Assembly: GCA_964613035.1 (NCBI GenBank) | Contig: CAZTFQ010000020.1 | Location: 1 to 25,649, forward strand | Source: CAVIQK01 sp964613035 | Lineage (GTDB): Bacteria; Bacillota; Clostridia; Christensenellales; DTU072 | Direction: 5' to 3' | Length of the DNA: 25,649 bases | In this document: piece by piece, positions 5,307 to 14,347 of the stretch | Numbering within the stretch: position 1 is the stretch's first letter | How the letters are laid out: the number at the start of each line of letters is the position of its first letter | Program-made: the position numbers and the translations under genes | The notes under the pieces: model-generated | Database searches by the model: none | What the model was told of the DNA's origin: nothing | The model's input: the letters and a program-made list of their open reading frames with translations, nothing else

Positions 5307-8300
5307 TTATTCCTCCTCGCTGCTGTTGTCGTTGTATGTCACGCCGAACTTAATCGTCGCGCCCGCGGAATTGGCTCTGGCACCGTACGCCATGCCGGAA
5401 AACTTTTCGATAAGGGCGGAGTCGCTACACGTACCGACGAGATCGTCGTCGATGTAGACGGAGAAAGAACTTCCGTCGCAGACGACCTTGAGAGTTACGT
5501 CGATTTCATCGCCGACCGCGGCGCTTTCGTATTTGCTTTTCCACGCTTCGGGAGCCTGGTCCAGGGTTACCCCTGTGCTGAGCGTGTTTCCGTCTCCGTC
5601 GGTTAAGGGAAGTCCCTTATAAGTCTTGTTCTTAACGTAAGCCATGGGAAGGGTACCGTCAGCCGATTTAATCTGAACCGAAATATATTCGGAATGCGTT
5701 TCCCAGTCGTTATCGGCGTTGACAGAACCATAGAACATAATGCCTATGGAACTCGAGTTGCCCTTAATTATCGTGATGTCCGCGGTAATCGTGAAGCTTC
5801 TCGATTCCAAAATACCTTCTACTATAAGAGAATTGGTCTTAGTAGAAGACGTAACCCACTTTCCGTCGTCGCTTCTCGTGGCACCGTTGGCGGTCGGCAG
5901 ACGCCAGCCTGCATATAAAGTAACATCGGAAGCGAGCTCGATAGCGGATGCGTCGACTTTGTCGTTCAGCTCTTCGTCGTAATACCATCCGAGGAAGATA
6001 TGGCTGTCATATGTAGGCGTGGGGAGCGTCAGATCCGTCGTATCGGACGTCCAACCAATCGAGTCGCAAGAGGAGCCACCGTTGGACTCGAAACTAATCG
6101 TGAAGCAATCGACCGTATTTTCGGAATACTTGGCTTTAATCGTCTTGCCGTCGAGATCGTCGACGAGGAAAGACTTACCCAGCTCGATCTCGCCCGAGTA
6201 CCATCCCTCGAAGGTGTACGTCGTCATTGTATTGCCGTCTACCACGGTATCCTTAGAGGCTATTTGGTTCCAGATCGTTCCCTTGGGCTTAACGATTGTA
6301 GAAAGATTGCCATCTCCGTCGTCCCGTTTAATCGCGACGCATTCCTTGACGGTTACGTCGGATATCGTGAATCCGCCGACATTTTTAGTATCTTTAATGA
6401 ATTGGAAACCGACGCCTTTCCCTGTAGGAGCGGCAAGATAGCTGTCGAGGAGCTTCTTCTGATCTGCCTGTCCGTTGCTATAATTGGTCTCGTCGAAATG
6501 TACTCCGTAGAGGGTCTCGCCGCTGTAATCGGCGTCGCCGTAGGTGAACAACAGACAATCGTTGACGTAATACTTAATCGCGGCGTTACAGAAGACTACC
6601 TTCATCGTCAGACTTATTTCCGATCCTGCCGCGACGCTGTCGAAATAGGTCTTATATGCACAAGATTTAATTGCGGGATATTCCAGTCCGTACGTATTGC
6701 CGGACACGCCTTCCACTTTCTTACCGAAGATTAAGCCTCCCGTTTTGAAGTTTTGGGTAACCCAAACAGAGCTTTGATTGCCTTCGTTCTTTCCGCCGGT
6801 ATATGCGACGTATCCTTTGTCGTCGAGATAAAACGCTATGCGCAGCTCGAACGTATCGGAGGGCTTATTGCAAGTAACGGTGAAGGAGAATTCTCCTTTA
6901 TCTAGCGTCACGTCGGGGATATAGGTACCCTTGGTCGGATTGACGCTGCCCGATATACTGTATCCGTCGTAACCGTTGTCGTTTTTGATTACCGTGAATA
7001 CGCTACGGGTCTCGGAGGAAAGGTATCTAGCGACGACTTCCGTATCCTTGTCGAAGACGTACAACGCGTCTATTTTAACGTCTCCTACGTACCAGCCGTC
7101 CGCGGTGTAGGTCGCGACGTTTCCGTTGGCGAGAGTCTCCGTTCCTTTTGACGGAATATCGGGTAAAATCAACGACGAATCGACGTCGATCGTTTCGGTT
7201 TTCACAGGGACTCCGTCGGCGACGAAAGTAACCTCTATAAGTTGCACCCACGACGCGTACAACGTTAAATTGGCGTTGACGTCGGTGCCTTCCTGATATC
7301 TGTCGGTCTTAGTCTCGTCGTAGTACCAGCCGAGCAGGCGATATCCGCCCCTGTCGACAGTAGGAAGGCTCAACGGCGTCCCTGCCGTCACGACCTGATC
7401 TTCAACGGTTATATCGTCGACGCCCGTCACGTACGATACGGTGTATGCGACGCTTTCTTCATATTTGGCTACGAGAGTCATATCGGAGTTTACCGTAGCG
7501 GAAACCACTTTGTTTTCTCCTATATACCAGCCGATGAATGCGTATCCCGTCACCGTACCGTCTACGGAGACTGTTCCGTTTTTAAAAGGATCCGTCGGCA
7601 AAACGAGCGTTTGACCGTCCTCGTAATATCGGACGATATCTTCCTCTCCGTTGTCGAGCTTATAAGTTACGGTGTGTAAATCTACGCGTTCGCGCACCGC
7701 ATAGAGAGTAGCGTTACTCGATACGGTCTCTACCCTGTTGCCGTCTGCGTCTGCCCAGTGGCTGAAACGCATAAGATACGCGCCGTCGGCATCGGTCTTG
7801 ACTTCCGTGTCCTCGAGGACCTTAGCGACGATTCCGTCGCACGTCTCTGAGCCGAGGTCGGTTTCACCGTCGAAGAACTCGACTCGATAGTTTTGTTTTA
7901 CGGCAAACTTTATCGTCGCTCCCGCGGAATTGGCTCTGGCGCCGTACGCCATACCCGTAAATTGATTAAGCACGTCGGAATGATTGTATTCATAGGCAAG
8001 ATTGCCGTCGATATACGCGTCGAAAGACGATCCGTCGCAGACTATTTTAAGCGTAACGGATACGGACGATCCGCTAGCCGCATTGTTATATTTGCTCCTC
8101 CAATCGGAAGGCAGTTTGCCTAAAGCCGCGCTTGCAAGCCCTTTATAAGAGCCCTTAGTAACGCTTGAAATCGAAAGGGATCCGTCGGTGGCTTTTATCT
8201 GAGCCGCCATATAACTTTCGCCGCTACCTTCCCAGCCGTAGTCGGAATTGACGGAACCGTAGAACATAATTCCAACGGAGCTGGAGTTGCCTTTAATGAA

Positions 8301-10580
8301 AGTGATATCGGCGGATATCTCGAATTCTCTCTCGTTGAGAATGCCGTCCACTATGAGAGAGCTCTGTCCTTTGCCTGCAGACGTGGTGCTAGACGAAGTG
8401 ACCCACACGCCGTCGGCGTTTTTAGTAGCGCCCGTCGCGTACGGATAACGATAGCCTGCATACAATGTAATATCCGAAATAAGCTCGATGTTCGACTCGT
8501 CGAATTTATCGGTCAATCCTCTGTCGCGATACCACCCTAAGAATATGTGATTGTCGTAAGACGGAACGGGCATCTCTACGTCAACGGTATCTTCCGTCCA
8601 GACGATAGGATTGCAAACGGAACCGCCGTTAGATTCGAAGCTTATCGTGTAGAAATCGTCGACCCACTTGGCATATAACGTCGTATCCGTATCGGTGAAG
8701 AAGACCTTATTACTGACTTTATCGGTCAACGCTTCGTCGTAATACCAGCCGGCGAAGCCCCATCCTTCCTTGACGGGAGTAGGCAGCTCGAGCGTGCCGT
8801 ATATCCAGTCGGCGTCCTCTATATCGTTGCCGCCGTCGGTGTCGAAGGATATCTTAAGGGGCGTATTCCTGTAGACTATATCGGAATATTTCACTCCGCC
8901 CGCGGGCAAAGAGTATCTGGCGCCGTATCCCCTGCCGCTATGAGCGGCTATCGTGGCGAAATCCGTACACGTATAGACGAGCTCTCCGTCCATATATATT
9001 TTGAATCCGTCGGCGTTTTCCGCAACGGCAAGAGTGATCGTATCGCCGTAGGCGAACTTGTTCTGCCAATTTTGGGGAAGGGACGTAAGCACAATCTTAT
9101 CGATCAGTTTCCAGCTGCCACGGGTCACTTGACCTATTTCGAGATAACCTTTTGAGGAATTCAACACCGCGTACAAATAATCTTGTCCTATTTCATACGG
9201 ATAGTCGCGGTCTCCGAGAGTCATACGGAACGCAATACCGGCACCGCCCTCGGCATCCTTGGGAAGAATCATATCGACTGAGTAGAGGCTCATGGCGTCG
9301 CTCTTCTCGAAGAAACGATATATACCCGTAGAAGTCGTCGTATAGGTCCCGTCGCCGTTGTCGATCATGTTGACGTTGACGGGTGCGGAAGACTTATCGT
9401 ATTGAGCGTACAGGCATACGACGCCTCTCGCTACGATAGGTTCCGTTATATCGTTGTTGCCTTCGTAATCGAGGGTCCATTTAACGAAAGGACATTCGAT
9501 ACCGTTCTTCGTGATAGAATCTGGAACGGGAAGGTCCGCATAAGCTATTTCGTCGCCAACCTCCTTGGTCCACTTGATATAATCGAAGTCATCTACTCCG
9601 TAATAGAGATAGATATAGGATACTTCTCTGTACTTGGCATAGAGAATCACTACCTCTTGACCGTCAAATGTATACGGAGAGGAGACCTTTTCTCCCTCGT
9701 AATTCTCATCGAGATACCAGCCCTCGAACACGTATCCGTATTTATAAGGCTCGGGGAGCGCAACGGGCTCTCCGACGACTTCTATCGCATCGAAATCGTC
9801 GTCGCTGTCGGTCACGAAGCGCACGCAGGGAGTTTCTTCCCACTTTGCATACAACGTTACGCTGTCTTCACCGTTAAGCGTATAAGGAGAAACCACTTCC
9901 GCTCCGCTTAAATTCTCGTCGAGATACCAGCCGCGGAAGTTAAAGCCCGACCTTGTCGGAACGGGAAGCGTTATCGCTTCTCCGACGTATTCTATCGGCG
10001 AAATGGTTCCGCCGCCGTTACATACGAAACGGACATAGAGTTTTTCTTCCCATTTGGCATACAGAATCACTTCTTCTCCGCTCGGAGTATAAGGCGAAAC
10101 AACCGCCTCGCCGCTCAAGCTCTCGTCGAGATACCAGCCGCGGAAGTTATACCCGGATCTGCTCGGTGTAGGAAGCGTAATCGCCTCTCCGACGTATTCT
10201 ATCGGCGAGAGAGTTCCGCCGCCGTTACATACGAAGCGGACATGAATGCCCTCGGGCACGGTCGGATCGACGATCGCAGAGCCGTTTGACGACCATCTGG
10301 CGTACAACGTAACGTCCTCGGTCGGTACGTAAGTCGTGCCGACGGCGTCTCCCGTGAAGTATTCTTCCTCATACCATCCGACGAAGGTACAGCCCGATTT
10401 AGTCGGTGTCGGAAGAGTAATCGCATCTTCTCCTTCCGTGTATACGATCGGTTCTATATCGCTACCGCCGCGGCTATCGAACGTTATCGTGTACGTAACC
10501 GCGTCCGTACAAGCCGACAGAATCATCGTAACCAATATCGCAATCAGGATTATTCCAAATAATTTTCGTTTATTATTCAT
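5307..10580 (-). CDS. Giant lipoprotein with InlB-type repeats and four jelly-roll modules
   Basis: A 1757-residue surface lipoprotein. Its signal peptide ends in the lipobox LSAC (Cys24). About 13 InlB B-type (Listeria-Bacteroides, Flg_new-like) repeats, each ~70 residues with F.S.GG at the start, GW(Y) in the middle and TLYAKW at the end, lie at roughly 28-395 (five), 570-712 (two), 898-1180 (four, divergent) and 1420-1562 (two). Between them are beta-rich jelly-roll modules resembling DUF1080/LamG domains at about 400-568, 715-897, 1185-1405 and 1565-1750. The unit 643-898 is repeated at 1493-1750, both ending GARANSAGATIKF. No catalytic motif is seen, so binding or adhesion is most likely. 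It lies 28 bases after 10609-11415, with AGGAG eight bases before ATG 10580, and one base before the metallophosphoesterase gene. Confidence 0.9.
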   Translation of the reverse strand: MNNKRKLFGIILIAILVTMILSACTDAVTYTITFDSRGGSDIEPIVYTEGEDAITLPTPTKSGCTFVGWYEEEYFTGDAVGTTYVPTEDVTLYARWSSNGSAIVDPTVPEGIHVRFVCNGGGTLSPIEYVGEAITLPTPSRSGYNFRGWYLDESLSGEAVVSPYTPSGEEVILYAKWEEKLYVRFVCNGGGTISPIEYVGEAITLPVPTRSGFNFRGWYLDENLSGAEVVSPYTLNGEDSVTLYAKWEETPCVRFVTDSDDDFDAIEVVGEPVALPEPYKYGYVFEGWYLDENYEGEKVSSPYTFDGQEVVILYAKYREVSYIYLYYGVDDFDYIKWTKEVGDEIAYADLPVPDSITKNGIECPFVKWTLDYEGNNDITEPIVARGVVCLYAQYDKSSAPVNVNMIDNGDGTYTTTSTGIYRFFEKSDAMSLYSVDMILPKDAEGGAGIAFRMTLGDRDYPYEIGQDYLYAVLNSSKGYLEIGQVTRGSWKLIDKIVLTSLPQNWQNKFAYGDTITLAVAENADGFKIYMDGELVYTCTDFATIAAHSGRGYGARYSLPAGGVKYSDIVYRNTPLKISFDTDGGNDIEDADWIYGTLELPTPVKEGWGFAGWYYDEALTDKVSNKVFFTDTDTTLYAKWVDDFYTISFESNGGSVCNPIVWTEDTVDVEMPVPSYDNHIFLGWYRDRGLTDKFDESNIELISDITLYAGYRYPYATGATKNADGVWVTSSSTTSAGKGQSSLIVDGILNEREFEISADITFIKGNSSSVGIMFYGSVNSDYGWEGSGESYMAAQIKATDGSLSISSVTKGSYKGLASAALGKLPSDWRSKYNNAASGSSVSVTLKIVCDGSSFDAYIDGNLAYEYNHSDVLNQFTGMAYGARANSAGATIKFAVKQNYRVEFFDGETDLGSETCDGIVAKVLEDTEVKTDADGAYLMRFSHWADADGNRVETVSSNATLYAVRERVDLHTVTYKLDNGEEDIVRYYEDGQTLVLPTDPFKNGTVSVDGTVTGYAFIGWYIGENKVVSATVNSDMTLVAKYEESVAYTVSYVTGVDDITVEDQVVTAGTPLSLPTVDRGGYRLLGWYYDETKTDRYQEGTDVNANLTLYASWVQLIEVTFVADGVPVKTETIDVDSSLILPDIPSKGTETLANGNVATYTADGWYVGDVKIDALYVFDKDTEVVARYLSSETRSVFTVIKNDNGYDGYSISGSVNPTKGTYIPDVTLDKGEFSFTVTCNKPSDTFELRIAFYLDDKGYVAYTGGKNEGNQSSVWVTQNFKTGGLIFGKKVEGVSGNTYGLEYPAIKSCAYKTYFDSVAAGSEISLTMKVVFCNAAIKYYVNDCLLFTYGDADYSGETLYGVHFDETNYSNGQADQKKLLDSYLAAPTGKGVGFQFIKDTKNVGGFTISDVTVKECVAIKRDDGDGNLSTIVKPKGTIWNQIASKDTVVDGNTMTTYTFEGWYSGEIELGKSFLVDDLDGKTIKAKYSENTVDCFTISFESNGGSSCDSIGWTSDTTDLTLPTPTYDSHIFLGWYYDEELNDKVDASAIELASDVTLYAGWRLPTANGATRSDDGKWVTSSTKTNSLIVEGILESRSFTITADITIIKGNSSSIGIMFYGSVNADNDWETHSEYISVQIKSADGTLPMAYVKNKTYKGLPLTDGDGNTLSTGVTLDQAPEAWKSKYESAAVGDEIDVTLKVVCDGSSFSVYIDDDLVGTCSDSALIEKFSGMAYGARANSAGATIKFGVTYNDNSSEEE
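5330..6105. repeat. Internal gene repeat, copy 2 (InlB repeat plus jelly-roll)
   Basis: Encodes residues about 1493-1750 of the giant lipoprotein. It is collinear with 7885-8655 at the protein level: FTISFESNGGSSC opening, GNSSSIGIMFYGSVN core and GARANSAGATIKF end. Confidence 0.75.
7885..8655. repeat. Internal gene repeat, copy 1 (InlB repeat plus jelly-roll)
   Basis: Encodes residues about 643-898 of the giant lipoprotein. It shares GNSSSVGIMFYGSVN, LKIVCDGSSF and GARANSAGATIKF with the copy at 5330-6105, pointing to a duplication of about 770 bases within the gene. Confidence 0.75.
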
Positions 10581-10608
10581 TATCGTATCTCCTAATCAAT
10601 AGCTTGTC

Positions 10609-11415
10609 TTAATCGTCCTCTCCGTAGACGTAATCGTTGGTGACGTTGACGTCGCTTACGACGACGCCCGCGCCGCCCGCTCTTATTCCGTAACCGCTCC
10701 CCGAAAGAATGTTGATGTCTTTATAACTGAAAAGAAGTTCTCCGTCGAAGTAACACAAAACTCTATATCCCAAAAGGATCACTTTCAGCTCGTGGACTTC
10801 GGAATACGAGGGAGAGACCACGACTCTGTTAATTTGTGTCCAGCTACCGTTGTCGGCTTTACCGAGATAAACGCCGCCGTTTTTGTCGATGAAATAGAAA
10901 TAATATCTGTTGCCCGATTCCCATGCGCCGTCTCCGGAGAAGCAGAACACCAATCCGTTGTCGGAAGAGGCGTCGGCAAGAATATTACAACTGAACGTGC
11001 CGTATCTGAAAGGAACGGACGTGTCGACGGCGAGGCTGTTTTTCTCCGCAGAGGTGTACGTCCCGTCGTTAAAGTCCCAACGACCGTTGCGGTCGGAAAA
11101 CTGTGCGTCGTACGTATAACGGACACTCTCGTCTATATGCAGATCGGGAGCCGTCGTATCGTCCTCCGACTGATTGATATAAGGTACGTCGTCGAGTCTG
11201 GGGACTCTGTGCGCATCGATGTCCTTAGCCAATTCCGCCGCCGCTCCGAGATTCTCGTCCGCATCTTCCGCGACCTCCGAGCGAGATTGTCCTTCACGAG
11301 AAGATTTCCCGACGTCGGATGCGGCATTTTCCGCATACGCCACGCTACCCCACGTAAGACAGGCTATCGAGGCGATCAGCAAAACGCACAAGAGAGTAAG
11401 TCGCTTTTTCATCAT
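10609..11415 (-). CDS. Secreted jelly-roll domain protein
   Basis: A 268-residue exported protein, the first gene of the operon. It has a signal peptide with a VAYA-EN cleavage site and no lipobox Cys, so it is likely released or wall-associated. Residues about 30-95 are acidic and low in structure. Residues about 110-262 form a beta-rich jelly-roll of the same type as those in the next gene, with FDGELLF near the end followed by SGSGYGIRAGGAG, against SGRGYGARYSLPAGG and TGMAYGARANSAG there. No enzyme motif is seen; a glycan- or surface-binding role is inferred from the fold and neighbours. The start is ATG 11415 or 11412 (tandem ATG ATG) with AGGAG five or eight bases before. Transcription starts from the promoter at 11502-11529, divergent from the regulator at 11677. 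Confidence 0.82.
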   Translation of the reverse strand: MMKKRLTLLCVLLIASIACLTWGSVAYAENAASDVGKSSREGQSRSEVAEDADENLGAAAELAKDIDAHRVPRLDDVPYINQSEDDTTAPDLHIDESVRYTYDAQFSDRNGRWDFNDGTYTSAEKNSLAVDTSVPFRYGTFSCNILADASSDNGLVFCFSGDGAWESGNRYYFYFIDKNGGVYLGKADNGSWTQINRVVVSPSYSEVHELKVILLGYRVLCYFDGELLFSYKDINILSGSGYGIRAGGAGVVVSDVNVTNDYVYGEDD

Positions 11416-11501
11416 ATCTACTCCTTAGAAAACGATGTTTTGAAAACTCCCCGACTCACGTTTACGCAAAACGCACGCCGAGCCGATCGGTTTTCAATTC
11501 A

Positions 11502-11529
11502 ATTATAATTCAAAAAGTCTCCGAATCAA
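11502..11529 (-). promoter_or_regulatory. Promoter of the 11415-3566 operon
   Basis: On the minus strand TTGATT (11529-11524) and TATAAT (11507-11502) are 16 bases apart, giving an ~80-base leader. It resembles the SGNH gene promoter. Confidence 0.72.
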
Positions 11530-11551
11530 GACCCGTCCGCACATTTCGTGC

Positions 11552-11593
11552 ACTAAAAAAGTCGATTGTTTTAATCAAGAAAACTAAAAAAGT
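11552..11593. promoter_or_regulatory. Paired ACTAAAAAAGT sites between divergent genes
   Basis: ACTAAAAAAGT occurs at 11552-11562 and again at 11583-11593, 31 bases apart (three helical turns). Each has ACT/AGT ends in inverted order. Between them GATTGTTTTAATC forms a small inverted repeat (GATT/AATC). They lie upstream of the -35 of the leftward operon and just before the regulator gene at 11677, a natural place for its operators. Binding is inferred. Confidence 0.5.
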
Positions 11594-11676
11594 AGTTTAC
11601 AAAAACTCACGTCGATGTTAGTCTGTACGTAGAGACGATAACAATATCGAACCAAGCCCGATACAGGAGAGACGCT

Positions 11677-12636
11677 ATGAAAGAAACGTACAGAAAAATA
11701 AAAGACGTCAAGCTGGACATTCTCGATCCTGCCGATTCCGACAAAATTCTGATGCTGGGAGAGGCTCTCTCCAACGAGACGAGACTGCGCATCTTAAGAT
11801 ATATGCAGACTCCTCCTCACGTAAAAGACATTCCCAAAATGTCATCGGACCTCGCTATCCCCAAGTCAACCCTCATACATCATCTCGAGATACTGGAAAA
11901 GGCGTCTCTTATCAGAATTTTTTATAAATCGTCCTCGCACGGATCCGTGAGGCAGGTATCGAGAAATCTTCAGACGGCTTTTCTCAGGCTGTATCATCAC
12001 CGAGAAGCGGTCAAGAAAAACGAAATATCCGTCGTGCAGAGTCTCGGAGTAGGGCAATATGCCGATTATCGCGGTGAGCCGCTCTGTTTCGCCACGGACA
12101 CTCAACCTTACTTTTATACGGACAACAACTTCTCTCGCGAAAGGTTCGACGCGCAACTCGTCTACACCAACGACGGCATAGTTACGTATCACTTTTCCAA
12201 TGCAGTCGCGCAAAAAAAAGACGTATCGGAGATATCGTTTTCTCTGGAAATATGTTCCGAGGCGCCCTACTTCGACAACCATTTTCTCAGCGACGTGACG
12301 TTCTGGATCAACGGAACGGAAGTGACGACGTACACGTGCCCGGGCGACTTCGGCGACAGGCGAGGCAAGCTCACGCCCGACTGGTGGCTGTCCGTCAACA
12401 CTCAATACGGAGAATTGATAACCCTTACCGTCAACGAGGACGGAACGTATCTCAACGGAGTCAACGTGAGCTCGAAAATCAACATAAAAAAATTGGCTCT
12501 CGCCGACGGCAACAAAACGATCTTCACCCTCGGCAACAAAGCCACATCAAAGAATAAAGGCGGATTCAACTTGTTCGGGAAACACTTCGGCGATTATCCG
12601 CAAGACATCTGTATGCAGATGACGTATAAAGATTAA
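11677..12636 (+). CDS. ArsR-like winged-helix transcriptional regulator with C-terminal effector domain
   Basis: A 319-residue protein. Residues about 22-100 form a winged helix of ArsR type: LGEALSNETRLRILRYMQ, then DLAIPKSTLIHHLEILEKAS and LIRIFYK. The remaining ~210 residues are beta-rich with no recognised motif and probably sense a ligand. The layout resembles the predicted regulators of COG4189, but this is from memory of the fold, not a search. AGGAGA six bases before ATG 11677 fixes the start. It is divergent from the secreted-protein operon (11415 leftward), sharing a 261-base intergenic region with paired ACTAAAAAAGT repeats, so it likely controls that operon. A possible own promoter (TTTACA 11596-11601, TAGTCT 11619-11624) is weak. 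Confidence 0.82.
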   Translation: MKETYRKIKDVKLDILDPADSDKILMLGEALSNETRLRILRYMQTPPHVKDIPKMSSDLAIPKSTLIHHLEILEKASLIRIFYKSSSHGSVRQVSRNLQTAFLRLYHHREAVKKNEISVVQSLGVGQYADYRGEPLCFATDTQPYFYTDNNFSRERFDAQLVYTNDGIVTYHFSNAVAQKKDVSEISFSLEICSEAPYFDNHFLSDVTFWINGTEVTTYTCPGDFGDRRGKLTPDWWLSVNTQYGELITLTVNEDGTYLNGVNVSSKINIKKLALADGNKTIFTLGNKATSKNKGGFNLFGKHFGDYPQDICMQMTYKD

Positions 12637-12681
12637 AAAATCGGTCGCCCTGCCGCCGATATTCGACGAAGGACAACCGAT
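12634..12681 (-). terminator. Intrinsic terminator of the XRE-ADP-ribosylglycohydrolase gene
   Basis: On the minus strand ATCGGTTGTCC pairs with GGGCGACCGAT (11 bases with two G-T pairs) and is followed by TTTTTT. The same hairpin may slow transcripts arriving from the regulator gene on the other strand, but has no T-run there. Confidence 0.8.
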
Positions 12682-12686
12682 GTAGG

Positions 12687-14276
12687 TCAATTTTCGTTTA
12701 TCTTTCCGATATGTTTCATCGTTAAATTCACCCTATCGGTTATTTTTACGGTGCCCACGCCGAAAATAGACGTGTCGAGGGTGTCGTTAATCGGGGCTTG
12801 CCAACAATCGGGGATGGCTCGGATACCTTTTGCCATACCCAGGACGGATCCTACCGTGGCTCCGTTACAGTCGGTGTCGAAGCCCGTCTCCACCGCGAGG
12901 CATATAGACTTACCGAAGTCGCCTCCGCCGTATAAAAGAGCCGCCGCGACTATCATTGCATTGGGAATGACGTGACACCAGCCGTGCGCGCTGTATTCGT
13001 CGTAACGCTCGTGTATCATAGAAAAACAGTCTTTTTCCGTTACGCCCTTTTCGAATGCGTCGCAGACGTCTTTAATATTTTTATACAATCTCGACGTATA
13101 CGGTATCTGACTCAATCCTCCGCGGATGATTTCCTCGACATCGTCGGTGGTCGCCGCCACCGCTATCATTGCCGCAACCATCATTTCTCCGTATATTCCG
13201 TTCTTTATATGAGAAATACTTGCGTCGCGCCAAGCCGCTTCCGCCGCCGCCTCGGGATCGCCGGGGTAGATATATCCGAAATAATCGCCTCTTATCTGCG
13301 CGCCTATCCATTCTCTGTAAGGATTTTTATAAATGGCCGATTCCGGCGGTGCGTAGCCGTTGACGAAGTTGCGATACGCCACGCGCTCGGCGGTGCAATA
13401 CGAGCCCTTTCCCTGACTGTTGAGCCAGGTCGAAGCAACGTCACCGGAGGTGAAATTCTTGCCGAATCGCTCTATTATCTCCTGCGCGAGCACGGTGTAA
13501 TTGGTGTCGTCGTCTACGGGCATACGGTTGATTTCGTCGGCATAATCGCGGGAATAAAAATTGTATTTGTATTTATCGAGATCGACGCGCGCCAGATCGC
13601 TTTTTAGAATATATCGTCTCATCGGATAATTGTCGGTCGCCTTTAAAAAGGGAATCAACTCGTTGGTCCTAATGCCCTCTACCGTTTTTCCCAGCATACA
13701 TCCGCATATTCTGCCGACCCACGCGCCGTGGACTTTTTCTCTCAACCCCTTTTCTTCTAATTTGCGAGAAGACGGAGCAATCTTTCTCTGGCTCTTTATC
13801 TGCGTCAATTCGGACGGTTCGAAATAATCGTAGTTTTCTTTTGTTTTACTCGACGCGACCACGTCGAACAAAACGTCCCCCAATCGCTTTTTGATTTCCG
13901 TCCGCGGCAACTTAGCCACTGCGGCGAAGACGTCTTTATACGTCTCTATATCCAGTCCTTCTTCTATCGACTGAGCGTATTCCGTCATCAGATTGGCTGC
14001 GTAAAACTCCCAATCGTGGATGTTTTGGTATTGCGGCTTGACGTGACCGCGACCTTTCGTTTCTTCCACGATGCGATTGTCGTTGCCCAACAATATCGCG
14101 TCCAGCGAGATATCGAACCACTTGGATATCTTTACGATTTTTTCCAAATCGGGTACAGCCGCTCCGCTCTCCCACTTTTGCACGCATTGTTGCGATACTC
14201 CGAATATCTCGGAAAACTGCGCCTGCGTCAATTTGCACTCCGTACGTAACCTATAAATCGTGTCGGCTATATTCAT
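12687..14276 (-). CDS. XRE helix-turn-helix fused to ADP-ribosylglycohydrolase domain
   Basis: A 529-residue two-part protein. Residues 4-62 are a XRE/HTH_3 domain (LRTECKLTQAQFSEIFGVSQ, then VQKWESG and DLEKIVKISKWFDISLDAILL). Residues about 180-515 are an ADP-ribosylglycohydrolase fold (PF03747 type): GAWVGRICGCMLGKTVEG, the metal site DDDTNYT (Asp255-Thr258), and GFDTDCNGATVGSVLGMAKG (Asp467, Asp469) near the end, matching the family's two acidic metal-binding motifs. Family members remove ADP-ribose from proteins or process related nucleosides. Residues 63-180 are a helical linker. The protein may be a regulator whose DNA binding responds to an ADP-ribosyl or NAD-related ligand, or a DNA-targeted hydrolase; this is inference. 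The start at ATG 14276 has a weak ribosome site (GAGG twelve bases upstream). Palindromic ACAACC sites overlap its promoter. Confidence 0.9.
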   Translation of the reverse strand: MNIADTIYRLRTECKLTQAQFSEIFGVSQQCVQKWESGAAVPDLEKIVKISKWFDISLDAILLGNDNRIVEETKGRGHVKPQYQNIHDWEFYAANLMTEYAQSIEEGLDIETYKDVFAAVAKLPRTEIKKRLGDVLFDVVASSKTKENYDYFEPSELTQIKSQRKIAPSSRKLEEKGLREKVHGAWVGRICGCMLGKTVEGIRTNELIPFLKATDNYPMRRYILKSDLARVDLDKYKYNFYSRDYADEINRMPVDDDTNYTVLAQEIIERFGKNFTSGDVASTWLNSQGKGSYCTAERVAYRNFVNGYAPPESAIYKNPYREWIGAQIRGDYFGYIYPGDPEAAAEAAWRDASISHIKNGIYGEMMVAAMIAVAATTDDVEEIIRGGLSQIPYTSRLYKNIKDVCDAFEKGVTEKDCFSMIHERYDEYSAHGWCHVIPNAMIVAAALLYGGGDFGKSICLAVETGFDTDCNGATVGSVLGMAKGIRAIPDCWQAPINDTLDTSIFGVGTVKITDRVNLTMKHIGKINEN

Positions 14277-14318
14277 AATAATTTTTCCTCATTCCTTTTT
14301 ATATAGAATCACGATTCA

Positions 14319-14347
14319 ATTATAATCTCCTCGCACGACAAAAACAA
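14319..14347 (-). promoter_or_regulatory. Promoter of the XRE-ADP-ribosylglycohydrolase gene
   Basis: On the minus strand TTGTTT (14347-14342) and TATAAT (14324-14319) are 17 bases apart. The -35 overlaps an ACAACCG half site (14344-14350). Confidence 0.6.

Noticed and set aside
6000..6734. Plus-strand frame of 244 residues
   Set aside because: Antisense to the giant lipoprotein, without ribosome site or domain.
5330..10560. Regular repeats as CRISPR array
   Set aside because: The repeats are protein-coding InlB modules, not short identical repeats with spacers. No CRISPR, tRNA or rRNA was seen in the window.
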